Shown: positions 36,113-44,490 of the stretch, one piece after another
Numbering within the stretch: the first letter of the stretch is position 1
Layout of the letters: every line of letters begins with the position of its first letter
Source of the DNA: Mobilitalea torta
GTDB lineage: Bacteria; Bacillota; Clostridia; Lachnospirales; Lachnospiraceae
Length of the DNA: 64,000 bases
NCBI RefSeq assembly: GCF_050433395.1
Contig: NZ_JBNPXH010000006.1
Span: 124,001-188,000 of the forward strand
Direction of reading: 5' to 3'
Position numbers and translations under genes: made by a program
Notes under the pieces: model-generated
Database searches by the model: none
What the model was told of the DNA's origin: nothing
The model's input: the letters and a program-made list of their open reading frames with translations, nothing else

Positions 36113-37834
36113 ATGAAAAAGAAACTAATTGCAATGTTATTAGTATTTGCTATGGTTGTGTCGGTTTTCACAGGCTGCAGTGGTAAAAAGGAGAACGAGA
36201 CGGACCAAAAAGCAGGGAATAACGAAGCTAAGCCTACACAGACTGATGAGGCAGAGGAAGAGGAAGAGGAAGTGGAAGCTGCAGATCCTTTTGGTAAATA
36301 TGAAGAGGGAGTTACGTTAAGAGGCGCCTGGCTTGATACAGGAGGCACCGTATTTGTTCCGGGCAACCCGGATTATGATTCGGCAGAAAAGAATGTCTAT
36401 ATTACTGCCTATAAAGAAAATCTGGGTATTGACGTGGTTTATGACTGGGTGTCCTCGGATACAGATGCATATAATACAAAATGGAACATGGCCATGGCTC
36501 AGAATGATCTGCCTGACTTTGGCATGGTTTATGAGGAACAGTACAAATTGCTGCTGGATGCAGGCTTAGTAATGGATATGACGGATATCTTCGAAAAGTA
36601 TGCCAGTGATAAATATAAGGAATTCTTAGCAGCGGACGGCGGAGCAACCCTTGGTTACAGTACGCAGAACGGAAGGATGATGGGTCTGCCTATCACCGGT
36701 GCACAGCCTGACTCTGTTGCATTGTTCTATATCAGGCAGGATTGGCTTGACAAGGTGGGCATGCAGCTTCCCAAGACGATGGATGAGCTGGTTGCTGTGG
36801 CGCAAGCCTTTGTAGACAACAAATTAGGCGGAAAAGATACCTATGGTTTAGTTGGTTCCAAGGAAAGCTTTGGTCTTGATTTAGGCTTTCAAGGTTTCTT
36901 AAACGGTTACGGCGCTTATCCGGATTCCTGGATTATGGATGCTTCCGGTAAGCTGATATACGGAACCACAATGGAGCAGACAAAAGCAGGATTACTTAAG
37001 CTGCAGGAGATGTATGGTAAAGGATTAATCAATAAGGACTTTGCTGTTACGGATAAAACCATTGCGAAGGAAGATGTTGCAGCCGGTAAGGTTGGTATTG
37101 TTTATGGCACTTATTTTCTGGCATCCGGTGTTTCGGACAGTGCGACAAAGGATCCCGAGGCAAACTGGGTGATTACCGATATTCCTACTGCAGATGGAAG
37201 CGCACCCATAGTGCAAGGCTCTGTCAGCCGTAATCAATTTATCTTTGTTAATAAGGAATGTAAAAATCCCGAAGCAGTTGTTAAACTGATTAACCTTGAA
37301 ATTAGCTTGATTTTCAATGAAGATCCTGAAATTGTTAAGAAGTACACTACGCATCTGGGACCGGATGGAGAGAAAAATGTTCAGACATCAAAATATGTTG
37401 CTACCGTACAATTTTGTGGTATGCCCTGGCAGAATTTGACCCGTTATCAAGAGTCGGTAAAAGCCCTTGAGACAGGAGTGGAGGATTTCTCCATTGCCTT
37501 ATCTCAGACAACCTACCAAAATCACTTGAAATATGAGAGCGGAGATATCACTCAATGGAATAGCTATCATATTTTCGGACCGCAGGGAACCTTCTCTGTT
37601 ATTAAGAGAATAAAAGAGGAAAACAGAATTATTATAGATGCTTATCAGGCAATTCCTACCGAGACTATGAGTGCAAAGAAGAGCATTCTGATGGATTATC
37701 TGAATACAGCTATGACCAAGGTAGTTATGGGTGAGGATATTTCTGTATATGAAGGAGCTGTGAGTGATTGGTATAAGAATGGCGGCCAGATTATGACGGA
37801 TGAAGTGAATGCATGGTATGAGAACAATAAATAA
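36113..37834 (+). CDS. Sugar ABC transporter substrate-binding lipoprotein
   Basis: Protein of 573 residues with a lipoprotein signal (MKKKLIAMLLVFAMVVSVF, lipobox FTGC, Cys about 22), an acidic Glu-rich linker (about 40-57) that lifts it from the membrane, then a large solute-binding domain of the LplA/YtcQ class for oligosaccharides. A TATAAT box lies at 36063-36068 without a recognisable -35 box, as expected if the YesN-like regulator activates it. AAGGAGGA precedes ATG. Shares the operon with two permeases; no ATPase is encoded, so it probably uses a shared MsmX-like ATPase from elsewhere. Confidence 0.93.
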   Translation: MKKKLIAMLLVFAMVVSVFTGCSGKKENETDQKAGNNEAKPTQTDEAEEEEEEVEAADPFGKYEEGVTLRGAWLDTGGTVFVPGNPDYDSAEKNVYITAYKENLGIDVVYDWVSSDTDAYNTKWNMAMAQNDLPDFGMVYEEQYKLLLDAGLVMDMTDIFEKYASDKYKEFLAADGGATLGYSTQNGRMMGLPITGAQPDSVALFYIRQDWLDKVGMQLPKTMDELVAVAQAFVDNKLGGKDTYGLVGSKESFGLDLGFQGFLNGYGAYPDSWIMDASGKLIYGTTMEQTKAGLLKLQEMYGKGLINKDFAVTDKTIAKEDVAAGKVGIVYGTYFLASGVSDSATKDPEANWVITDIPTADGSAPIVQGSVSRNQFIFVNKECKNPEAVVKLINLEISLIFNEDPEIVKKYTTHLGPDGEKNVQTSKYVATVQFCGMPWQNLTRYQESVKALETGVEDFSIALSQTTYQNHLKYESGDITQWNSYHIFGPQGTFSVIKRIKEENRIIIDAYQAIPTETMSAKKSILMDYLNTAMTKVVMGEDISVYEGAVSDWYKNGGQIMTDEVNAWYENNK

Positions 37835-37847
37835 GTAACCATTGTAT

Positions 37848-37884
37848 ATAATGCCGATTGTAGAATTTCTATAATCGGCATTAT
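37848..37884 (+). promoter_or_regulatory. Intercistronic hairpin between lipoprotein and permease genes
   Basis: Perfect 12-base stem ATAATGCCGATT / AATCGGCATTAT, loop 13, no T tract. Such hairpins protect the upstream message and give binding protein in excess over permease. Confidence 0.75.
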
Positions 37885-37901
37885 AAATCAGGAGGAACGA
37901 T

Positions 37902-38825
37902 ATGAAACAAAGATCAAGAAAGGAAAAATTTATTCGGTTAATGAAACGGGACGGAGCATTGCATCTGATGCTGCTGGCTCCGGTCACTATGCTGCTCATT
38001 TTCCACCATATACCACTGTTTGGAATTGTCATTGCATTTCAGAATTATAATCCTGCGAAAGGCTTCGCAAAGTCGCCCTTTGCAGGGCTGGGTAATTTTA
38101 AGGAACTATTCATGACACCGGGTTTTATACAGTCCGTTGAGAATACAGTCATTATTGCCTTGGGTAAGATAGTCCTGGGTATCCTCGTACCGGTTACAGT
38201 GGCATTACTCTTGAATGAAATGAGAAAAGCCCGAGTGAAGAAAACAATTCAGACAATGATTTACCTTCCTCATTTTATTTCCTGGGTTTTGATGGCGGGT
38301 ATTATCATAGAGATTTTAAATCCGAGAAACGGTATGCTCAATCAATTCCTTGGTCTGTTTGGTGTTGAGCCGATTTTTTTCCTGGGAAGAAATGATATCT
38401 TCCGTAAGATCATCTGGGCGACCGACACCTGGAAGGAATTCGGTTATGCAACCATCATCTATATGGCGGCACTTACCAGCCTGGACCCTGCGCTCTATGA
38501 AGCCGCATCCCTGGACGGAGCAGGATATTTAAAAAAAATGCGGCATATTACATTACCGGGAATCAGTGTGACCATTATTCTGCTTATGACCTTGAAGATG
38601 GGGTCTATCCTGAATGCCGGATTTGATCAGATCTATAATCTTTACAGCACCATTACTTATGATAGCGGAGATATTATCGATACCCTGGTTTACCGGTTAG
38701 GACTCGGAGGCGGCCGTTTCAGTCTTGCATCTGCTGCCGGATTATTTAAGTCGGTAATCTCGGGCACATTGCTTGTTCTTTCCTATAAAGTCGCCTATAA
38801 AACAAGTGGTTACCGGGTGTTTTAA
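37902..38825 (+). CDS. ABC sugar permease, LplB type
   Basis: Integral membrane protein of 307 residues with six hydrophobic segments and the EAA loop (YEAASLDGAGYLKKMRHITLP, written in part; EAASLDGAG is the conserved core) that docks the ATPase. N-terminal motif GLGNFKELF before the first periplasmic loop is typical of LplB/YtcP partners. AGGAGG is 8 bases before ATG 37902. Forms a heterodimer with the next gene product. Confidence 0.93.
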   Translation: MKQRSRKEKFIRLMKRDGALHLMLLAPVTMLLIFHHIPLFGIVIAFQNYNPAKGFAKSPFAGLGNFKELFMTPGFIQSVENTVIIALGKIVLGILVPVTVALLLNEMRKARVKKTIQTMIYLPHFISWVLMAGIIIEILNPRNGMLNQFLGLFGVEPIFFLGRNDIFRKIIWATDTWKEFGYATIIYMAALTSLDPALYEAASLDGAGYLKKMRHITLPGISVTIILLMTLKMGSILNAGFDQIYNLYSTITYDSGDIIDTLVYRLGLGGGRFSLASAAGLFKSVISGTLLVLSYKVAYKTSGYRVF

Positions 38826-38866
38826 GAGAACATGCGCATAAGAAATGTGCAGGAATGGGGGTATCT

Positions 38867-39748
38867 ATGTTATATAAAGAATCGATTGGAAGAAGGATTT
38901 TTGTGATCTTCAATTATGCCTTCTGCTCTTTACTGGCAATCGTATGTATATTGCCGTTAATTCATATATTTGCTATTTCATTAAGTGATAATATAGCAGT
39001 CAACGCCGGCGAGGTTAAGCTGTGGCCGGTGAATTTCACCTTAGCTTCCTACGAATACATACTTGGGGAGGTAAAATTCTTTCGCGCCATGTCCGTCTCC
39101 GTTATGAGAGTTGTGTTAGGGATTGCGGCGGGAATGCTGATGACGGTATTGGCAGCTTATCCGTTATCTAAGACAAGGCGCCAGTTTGCCGCGAGACAGT
39201 TCTATGTATGGTACTTTATGATTGCTATGATGATCAGCGGCGGATTGATTCCGAATTACTTATTAATAGCCGGCCTTGGTCTCTTGGACAGTGTATGGGC
39301 TCTGGTGCTTCCTGTTGCTGTTAATGTGTTTAATATTATTTTGCTGCAGAATTATATGAAATCATTGCCGGAGGAAATTATGGAGTCCGCATTTGTGGAT
39401 GGAGCCGGACATTTTAAAGTGTTATTCAGAATTGTACTTCCCTTATGCAAACCGGTATTAGCTACCCTGGTACTGTTTATTGCGGTAGCCCACTGGAACA
39501 GCTGGTTCGACGGATTGATCTATATGAACCGGGTACAGAACTATCCGCTGCAATCGTATCTGCAGACGATCGTTGTAGATATTGATATGGATCTGGTTCA
39601 GAATGTGGATGATCTGCTGTTAAATGTTACTCAAAAGAGCAGTAAATCGGCCCAGATATTTCTGGCGATGCTGCCGATCTTATGTGTATATCCCTTCCTG
39701 CAGAAGTATTTTACCAGCGGCATTGTAATGGGAAGCGTTAAGGGATAA
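38867..39748 (+). CDS. ABC sugar permease, YtcP/CarQ type
   Basis: Integral membrane protein of 293 residues with six hydrophobic segments and the EAA loop (MESAFVDGAGHFKVLFRIVLP, core ESAFVDGAG). It is the second half of the permease dimer. GGGGG stands before ATG 38867; an upstream in-frame ATG at 38855 would overlap that site. The tail ending in GIVMGSVKG is the usual end of this family. A repeat with two hairpins separates it from the isomerase gene. Confidence 0.93.
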   Translation: MLYKESIGRRIFVIFNYAFCSLLAIVCILPLIHIFAISLSDNIAVNAGEVKLWPVNFTLASYEYILGEVKFFRAMSVSVMRVVLGIAAGMLMTVLAAYPLSKTRRQFAARQFYVWYFMIAMMISGGLIPNYLLIAGLGLLDSVWALVLPVAVNVFNIILLQNYMKSLPEEIMESAFVDGAGHFKVLFRIVLPLCKPVLATLVLFIAVAHWNSWFDGLIYMNRVQNYPLQSYLQTIVVDIDMDLVQNVDDLLLNVTQKSSKSAQIFLAMLPILCVYPFLQKYFTSGIVMGSVKG

Positions 39749-39757
39749 AGGAAGATA

Positions 39758-39813
39758 GTGTGAAAATTAAAATTTTCACACGGCAAATTTGTACCGGAGC
39801 CCAAATTTCCGGG
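39758..39813 (+). repeat. Paired hairpins between permease and isomerase genes
   Basis: GTGTGAAAATT and AATTTTCACAC form an 11-base perfect inverted repeat (39758-39781), followed by GGCAAATTTG and a second small inverted repeat around CCCAAATTTCCGGG. The order TAGTGTGAA, TTCACAC, GCAA recalls the repeat upstream of spoIIP, but the match is short. Confidence 0.5.
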
Positions 39814-39836
39814 CATCGGCAGTATGGAGGATTGAG

Positions 39837-41291
39837 ATGATAGAACGTAAGAAACCGAGAAATGCCAGAATAGGGGTATTCGGGGTTGGCCATGCCACCT
39901 ACTGGAGCCAGTTTGACGGTTTATATATTTCGTTATCAGGTTATCACCGGGAGGCGGTACGGCTCATTGGTGAGAATGAGGTTGAGACCATTGATTATGG
40001 CATGGTTGATTCCAGCGAGGCCGCCTATGAGACTCTGAAGAAGATGAAGCGGGATGATCTGGATATGGTATTCTGCAATATGGTTACCTATGCCACCTCC
40101 TCCGTCTTTGCACCAATCATGCGGGATATTAATCTTCCCGTCGTATTGCTGGCCTTACAGCCTCTGCATGGACTGGATTACAGCAAAGCCTCGACACATA
40201 TGCAGCTGGAGAATGATAATATCTGTTCTGTGCCGGAATTTACAGGAGTAGCAATTCGCCTGGGGAAAAGGGTAGCAGATGTGATCATCGGAACTTTATA
40301 TGAGGATGAGGAGGCAAAGAGGGAGATCCGTACCTGGTGTGAGATCGGAAAGGTGCTGCATGACCTGAAGGGAGCGAGAATCGGCCTGATGGGTCATGTT
40401 ATGGAAGCAATGTATGATATGCATACGGATCCGACTGCAATTTCGGCGGCTTTTGGACTTCATATTCCCTTGCTTGAGGTGGAGGATGCGGTACGCCTCT
40501 TTCACGAAGTTACCGACCAAGAGGTAGAAGATAAGATTAAGATCATCGGGGAAGAGTTTGATATGCCGGAACCTGTGAGCGATCCCGTAACCAAAAAGCT
40601 GACCGGGGAGGATCTGTACCAGGCAGCGAAGAATGCCGTTGCCTTGGATAAATTAGTGGAGCAATATCATTTGACAGGCTTAGCGTATTATTACGAAGGA
40701 GAAGGCAACAGCATTCAGCAGAAGGTGGCGACTACCTTTATCGTAGGCAATTCCATTCTGAATGCACAGGGAATACCCATGTGCGGCGAGTATGATGTAA
40801 AGACCTGTATCGCCATGCTGATTATGGATCGTTTGAATATCGGCGGAAGCTTTGCGGAATTCCATCCCTTTGATTTTAAGGAGGACTTTATTCTGGTAGG
40901 ACACGACGGGCCCCACCATATTGCCATCGCAGAAGGGAAGCCGGTACTGCGAAGCCTTACCAAGTATCATGGAAAGCCGGGAAACGGAGCCTCTGTGGAA
41001 TTCAAAATAAAAGAGGGGCCCATTACGATGTTGGGCATCACACAGAACGCGGAGGGCAAGTTCCGCTTTGTTATCGGAGAAGGCTTCTCAAAGAAGGGGC
41101 CGATTCCCCCAACGGGCAATACCAATACCAGAGGCTTCTTTGAGCCAACCACAAAAGAATTCGTAAAGAAGTGGGTAATGCAGGGACCGACCCATCATTA
41201 TGCTCTTGGTATCGGACATTATGCCAAAACGATACAGAAGATTGCGGATGTCCTGGGCATTGATTCGGTCATCGTATCGGGAAGGGACTAG
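39837..41291 (+). CDS. Sugar isomerase of the L-arabinose/L-fucose isomerase group
   Basis: Cytoplasmic protein of 484 residues. By eye the four metal ligands of L-arabinose isomerase are kept: Glu in CGEYDVKTCIAML, Glu in GSFAEFHPFDF, His in LVGHDGPHH and His in THHYALGIGHY. The N-terminal Rossmann-like region carries VALLALQPLHGLD-like text (VVLLALQPLHGLD). It would interconvert an aldose and ketose with Mn2+. Whether the substrate is arabinose, fucose or a rarer sugar cannot be told. GGAGG is 6 bases before ATG 39837. No kinase or aldolase for the product is in the locus. Confidence 0.8.
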   Translation: MIERKKPRNARIGVFGVGHATYWSQFDGLYISLSGYHREAVRLIGENEVETIDYGMVDSSEAAYETLKKMKRDDLDMVFCNMVTYATSSVFAPIMRDINLPVVLLALQPLHGLDYSKASTHMQLENDNICSVPEFTGVAIRLGKRVADVIIGTLYEDEEAKREIRTWCEIGKVLHDLKGARIGLMGHVMEAMYDMHTDPTAISAAFGLHIPLLEVEDAVRLFHEVTDQEVEDKIKIIGEEFDMPEPVSDPVTKKLTGEDLYQAAKNAVALDKLVEQYHLTGLAYYYEGEGNSIQQKVATTFIVGNSILNAQGIPMCGEYDVKTCIAMLIMDRLNIGGSFAEFHPFDFKEDFILVGHDGPHHIAIAEGKPVLRSLTKYHGKPGNGASVEFKIKEGPITMLGITQNAEGKFRFVIGEGFSKKGPIPPTGNTNTRGFFEPTTKEFVKKWVMQGPTHHYALGIGHYAKTIQKIADVLGIDSVIVSGRD

Positions 41292-41303
41292 AAAGGAGCA
41301 GGT

Positions 41304-41963
41304 ATGACTGCGGATAAGAGCACTTATCTCTCTGAAGAAGTAAGAAGGTTGAAGCAGGTATGGCCGGAGAATAAGAATTACCATATTGTATGCCATGGCC
41401 ATAGCATACCCTGCGGATATACGGCGGCACATGTGGTAAGGACCTTTGATGCTTATCCTCATCAGCTGCATCAGATATTAAATCAACGATTTCCTACTGC
41501 TGTGATCAATATAATTACCAGTGCCATCGGCGGTGAAAATTCTGTCTCCGGTGCGAAGCGCTTTCGAGAGGAGGTTCTGTGTCACAGACCGGATCTGGTT
41601 ACCCTTGATTATGGCAGAAATGATATGTATCTGACGAGGGAAGCCGCTGAGGCGGCCTGGCGTCAGATGATAGAGGCAGGATTAGCCTTCGGGGCCAAGC
41701 TGATCCTTATCACTCCGGCCCCTGACTGCAGGAAAGAATATTATACCGCCAGAAGTTCCGGTGATGAAGAATTATCGGATATGATCAGAAGATTAGCCGC
41801 AGAATACGGGGTCGGTCTGGCGGATGCGGCACAGACATTTGATCAGAGACTGGCTTTAAGCCATTTGCTCAGTTCTTATTTGATCAGCGTCAATCATCTG
41901 ACCAGAGAAGGACATGGCGTCATTGCAGCGGATTTGGCGGATTGGTTTCCCTATGTCTGTTGA
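41304..41963 (+). CDS. SGNH/GDSL-like hydrolase
   Basis: Cytoplasmic protein of 219 residues, no signal peptide. Block I reads CHGHSIPCG (nucleophile Ser with HS in place of DS), block III DYGRNDM (the GxND motif), and block V NHLTREGHG. In the usual DxxH pair the Asp position seems to be Ser (SVNH), so the catalytic triad may be incomplete or shifted; an alignment is needed. Such enzymes remove acetyl or other esters from sugars, which fits a locus that degrades decorated oligosaccharides. AAAGGAGCAGGT precedes ATG. Confidence 0.75.
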   Translation: MTADKSTYLSEEVRRLKQVWPENKNYHIVCHGHSIPCGYTAAHVVRTFDAYPHQLHQILNQRFPTAVINIITSAIGGENSVSGAKRFREEVLCHRPDLVTLDYGRNDMYLTREAAEAAWRQMIEAGLAFGAKLILITPAPDCRKEYYTARSSGDEELSDMIRRLAAEYGVGLADAAQTFDQRLALSHLLSSYLISVNHLTREGHGVIAADLADWFPYVC

Positions 41964-42015
41964 GTGGCCGGGCATCTGAGTAATGAAATAACCTGGCAAA
42001 GGTTTGGAGGTTAAG

Positions 42016-44490
42016 ATGAAGAAGTTCAAAAATATTACATTGGAAATCAGCTTAAAGCCCTTTTATTCCCTGGAGGAGGAAGCGATAAAAGAGGTATGTA
42101 CAAGATTCTTCCGCCAATGGAATGATCTGTTGGAGGATGCAGCTATGGTATCCGTATTATTGTGGACCTCAGATGGGTCAGAGATACTGGAATACACTGG
42201 TGATACGGAGGAGAAGTTTGAATGGGCCAGGTATATCGGGGGTGCGAATCCCAGAATGGACTGGGACCGGGAGAATGATCCGAAGCGTATCAATCTGCAT
42301 GCCATCTATTATCCATACCGGGAGAATCCCATTGAACCGACTTATGGGGATTACAAGGCTTTAATAGGATATATAAAGGAGATTGGAAGAAAGGAAACCG
42401 GTAGGGAGATCCGTGTGGGAGCGACCTTTGATCCGGGTCCGGAATTTGCAAAGTCAGAATTTAAATATATACGTCACAATGAGATCTGCATTGGTGAATC
42501 CATGGGTAAATCCAGCATGGTCTGCTGTTATGCCAGGCTGAAGGCGGAGGACAGAGCATATGCCGGATTTCCGGAGGGGATTCAGGAGGGGACTCCTTTT
42601 GGAACCTTTTTTGGCCGGCAAGCCCGGATATTTCTCCAAGATATGGGCTTTGACTATCTCTGGCTCTCCAACGGCTTTGGCTTTGGTACTGAGACCTGGG
42701 GCATGATCGGTGCCACCTTTGATCGAAATCAGTTCTACGAGGATAGAATGGAGCAGGTACAGAAGCAAATCATGGAGTTTTGGAAGCTGTTTCGGGAAGA
42801 ATGTAATTTCCCGGTTGAAACCAGAGGAACCAACCTGACACTGGGAATCGATCTGGCCTCGGATGCCGTGAATTTAAAGAAAATCTATGAGGGCGGCTTT
42901 GATATCCTGCCTCCCTGTAATTCCCCCTGGGCAGCCATTAATGGGGACTATGGCATGGAATTAGCCGGCTATATGTCACGTATGGCACATCTTCCGGAAG
43001 AGGATTATATTTATCGTTTTTATGTCCATGATCCCTGGTGGATGAATAGCCCCTGGCTTGACCGGTACGAACGTCAGCCCCATGATATCTATCTGCCCCT
43101 GGCAGTTGCAAGAATCAACAGAGACGGTGAGATGGTACTCCCCACCCATCTGAATTTCCTTACCATAGACAACTCTCTGGGAGAGCTGCCGGATATCTGT
43201 CCCCGGGAGATTATTCCCCATATACAGGAGGCCATGAGAACGGCTCCTGATGAAGCATCACCGCTGGTATGGGTATATCCCTTTGATGAGTATTGTGATA
43301 TCGAAGCCAGGAGAGCCTCCAAGCCCTTCTTTGAGGATATGTATATTCGGGGTGCAATTAATCATGGTTTCTCCCTGAGCACCGTGATTGCTGCCGATTA
43401 CTTTGAGGCATTGCTTAGAGAGGGGACGCTGGAGGTGTCAGGTCACATCTATGTTACTCCGGTTCCGGCCAGAGGCAGCAGGATGAACCAGGTTTTATGC
43501 CGCTTTATCAAAGAAGGGGGTAAGCTGATGCTGTATGGAAGTGTCAGTGAGGCGGAGGAATGCCTGCTGGACTTACTGAATCTTCGCTGCGAATCCGCCA
43601 TCAGCGGTATCTGCCAGGTGAAGAGCTTTCTGGAGGAAGATGGATGCGAGGAGGAAGGAGCAGACAAGGTAGTGATAGATCCGACCCTGTCGGACGGGGG
43701 AATCGACACCCTGTTAAAGCATGAATCAGATCCCTCCACCAGAGTACTTGCTGTATTAAGCTCAGAAGACAAGGAACGGGTAGCAGGAATTTACCGGGCG
43801 ATGGAAGCCTGGATGGGCGGAGCAGTAATTTGGCTGAGGGGGAATAACAGCGGCCGCTTCTTGGGAAAGGATGCGAATATGACCTCGTATTCCGAGAAAG
43901 AGATCTATCCGACAGAGCGCTTCCCAAGACAGGCAGCCGGACTCTTTGGATTTGAAACAATATACAGCAAGAAAAAGCAAAACAGTAGGGAGCCGGTAGT
44001 GATGCTGTCCCGTCATGAAAATGCCTTTTTCTATTCCGGCTATTCACCGGATACCACAGTAAGATTGAAGCTTCGAACTCCCCTGGGCGCACCGGTACTC
44101 CTTGGCGAGGAGACCTATCTGGATCGGAACAGAAGCGTTTACCAACTGCCAAGGGCATGGCATAAGGAGTGCCGGGTATTCGTCTCCCAGGAGGACAATG
44201 GGGTAATCAGCTGCAGAGACATTGCCCCGGCAAGCTACTATATGTACCGAAGGATTGAAGTTACCGGCCTGGTGAATGCAAAGGTGTATGCGGCTCCAAG
44301 AACAGGATACGAGGGCAGGACACAGATATTATTAAATCCCAGAGGACCTCTGGTTACGGGAGAGGAGCTTGAGATTAAGCTTGTGGATACTCCCTACGGA
44401 CCGATGTTGGAACTGAATAACATTACCGGAAGAATCATAATATCAGAACAGCATGTTGATTTTGACAGGGAGGAAGCAGAGTATGTATAA
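42016..44490 (+). CDS. Large protein of unknown family, possible glycoside hydrolase
   Basis: Cytoplasmic protein of 824 residues, no signal peptide. The N-terminal 430 residues look like a TIM-barrel enzyme: LEISLKPF at start, ATFDPGPEFAKSEF, WLSNGFGFGTETWG, PVETRGTNLTLG, YVHDPWWMNSPWLDR and WVYPFDEYCD, rich in Trp and acidic residues. Residues about 450-610 (VIAADYFEALLREG, EGGKLMLYGSVSEAEE) resemble a Rossmann or glutamine-amidotransferase-like domain such as that in GH42 enzymes; a beta-rich tail follows. I do not recognise the family. It overlaps the next gene by 8 bases and lies among three glycosidases, so carbohydrate cleavage is the best guess. GGAGG precedes ATG 42016. Confidence 0.8.
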   Translation: MKKFKNITLEISLKPFYSLEEEAIKEVCTRFFRQWNDLLEDAAMVSVLLWTSDGSEILEYTGDTEEKFEWARYIGGANPRMDWDRENDPKRINLHAIYYPYRENPIEPTYGDYKALIGYIKEIGRKETGREIRVGATFDPGPEFAKSEFKYIRHNEICIGESMGKSSMVCCYARLKAEDRAYAGFPEGIQEGTPFGTFFGRQARIFLQDMGFDYLWLSNGFGFGTETWGMIGATFDRNQFYEDRMEQVQKQIMEFWKLFREECNFPVETRGTNLTLGIDLASDAVNLKKIYEGGFDILPPCNSPWAAINGDYGMELAGYMSRMAHLPEEDYIYRFYVHDPWWMNSPWLDRYERQPHDIYLPLAVARINRDGEMVLPTHLNFLTIDNSLGELPDICPREIIPHIQEAMRTAPDEASPLVWVYPFDEYCDIEARRASKPFFEDMYIRGAINHGFSLSTVIAADYFEALLREGTLEVSGHIYVTPVPARGSRMNQVLCRFIKEGGKLMLYGSVSEAEECLLDLLNLRCESAISGICQVKSFLEEDGCEEEGADKVVIDPTLSDGGIDTLLKHESDPSTRVLAVLSSEDKERVAGIYRAMEAWMGGAVIWLRGNNSGRFLGKDANMTSYSEKEIYPTERFPRQAAGLFGFETIYSKKKQNSREPVVMLSRHENAFFYSGYSPDTTVRLKLRTPLGAPVLLGEETYLDRNRSVYQLPRAWHKECRVFVSQEDNGVISCRDIAPASYYMYRRIEVTGLVNAKVYAAPRTGYEGRTQILLNPRGPLVTGEELEIKLVDTPYGPMLELNNITGRIIISEQHVDFDREEAEYV

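Noticed and set aside
43601..44158. 185-codon antisense frame in the 824-residue protein gene
   Set aside because: Pro/Arg/Ser-rich shadow frame without ribosome site, opposite a translated gene coupled to GH2.
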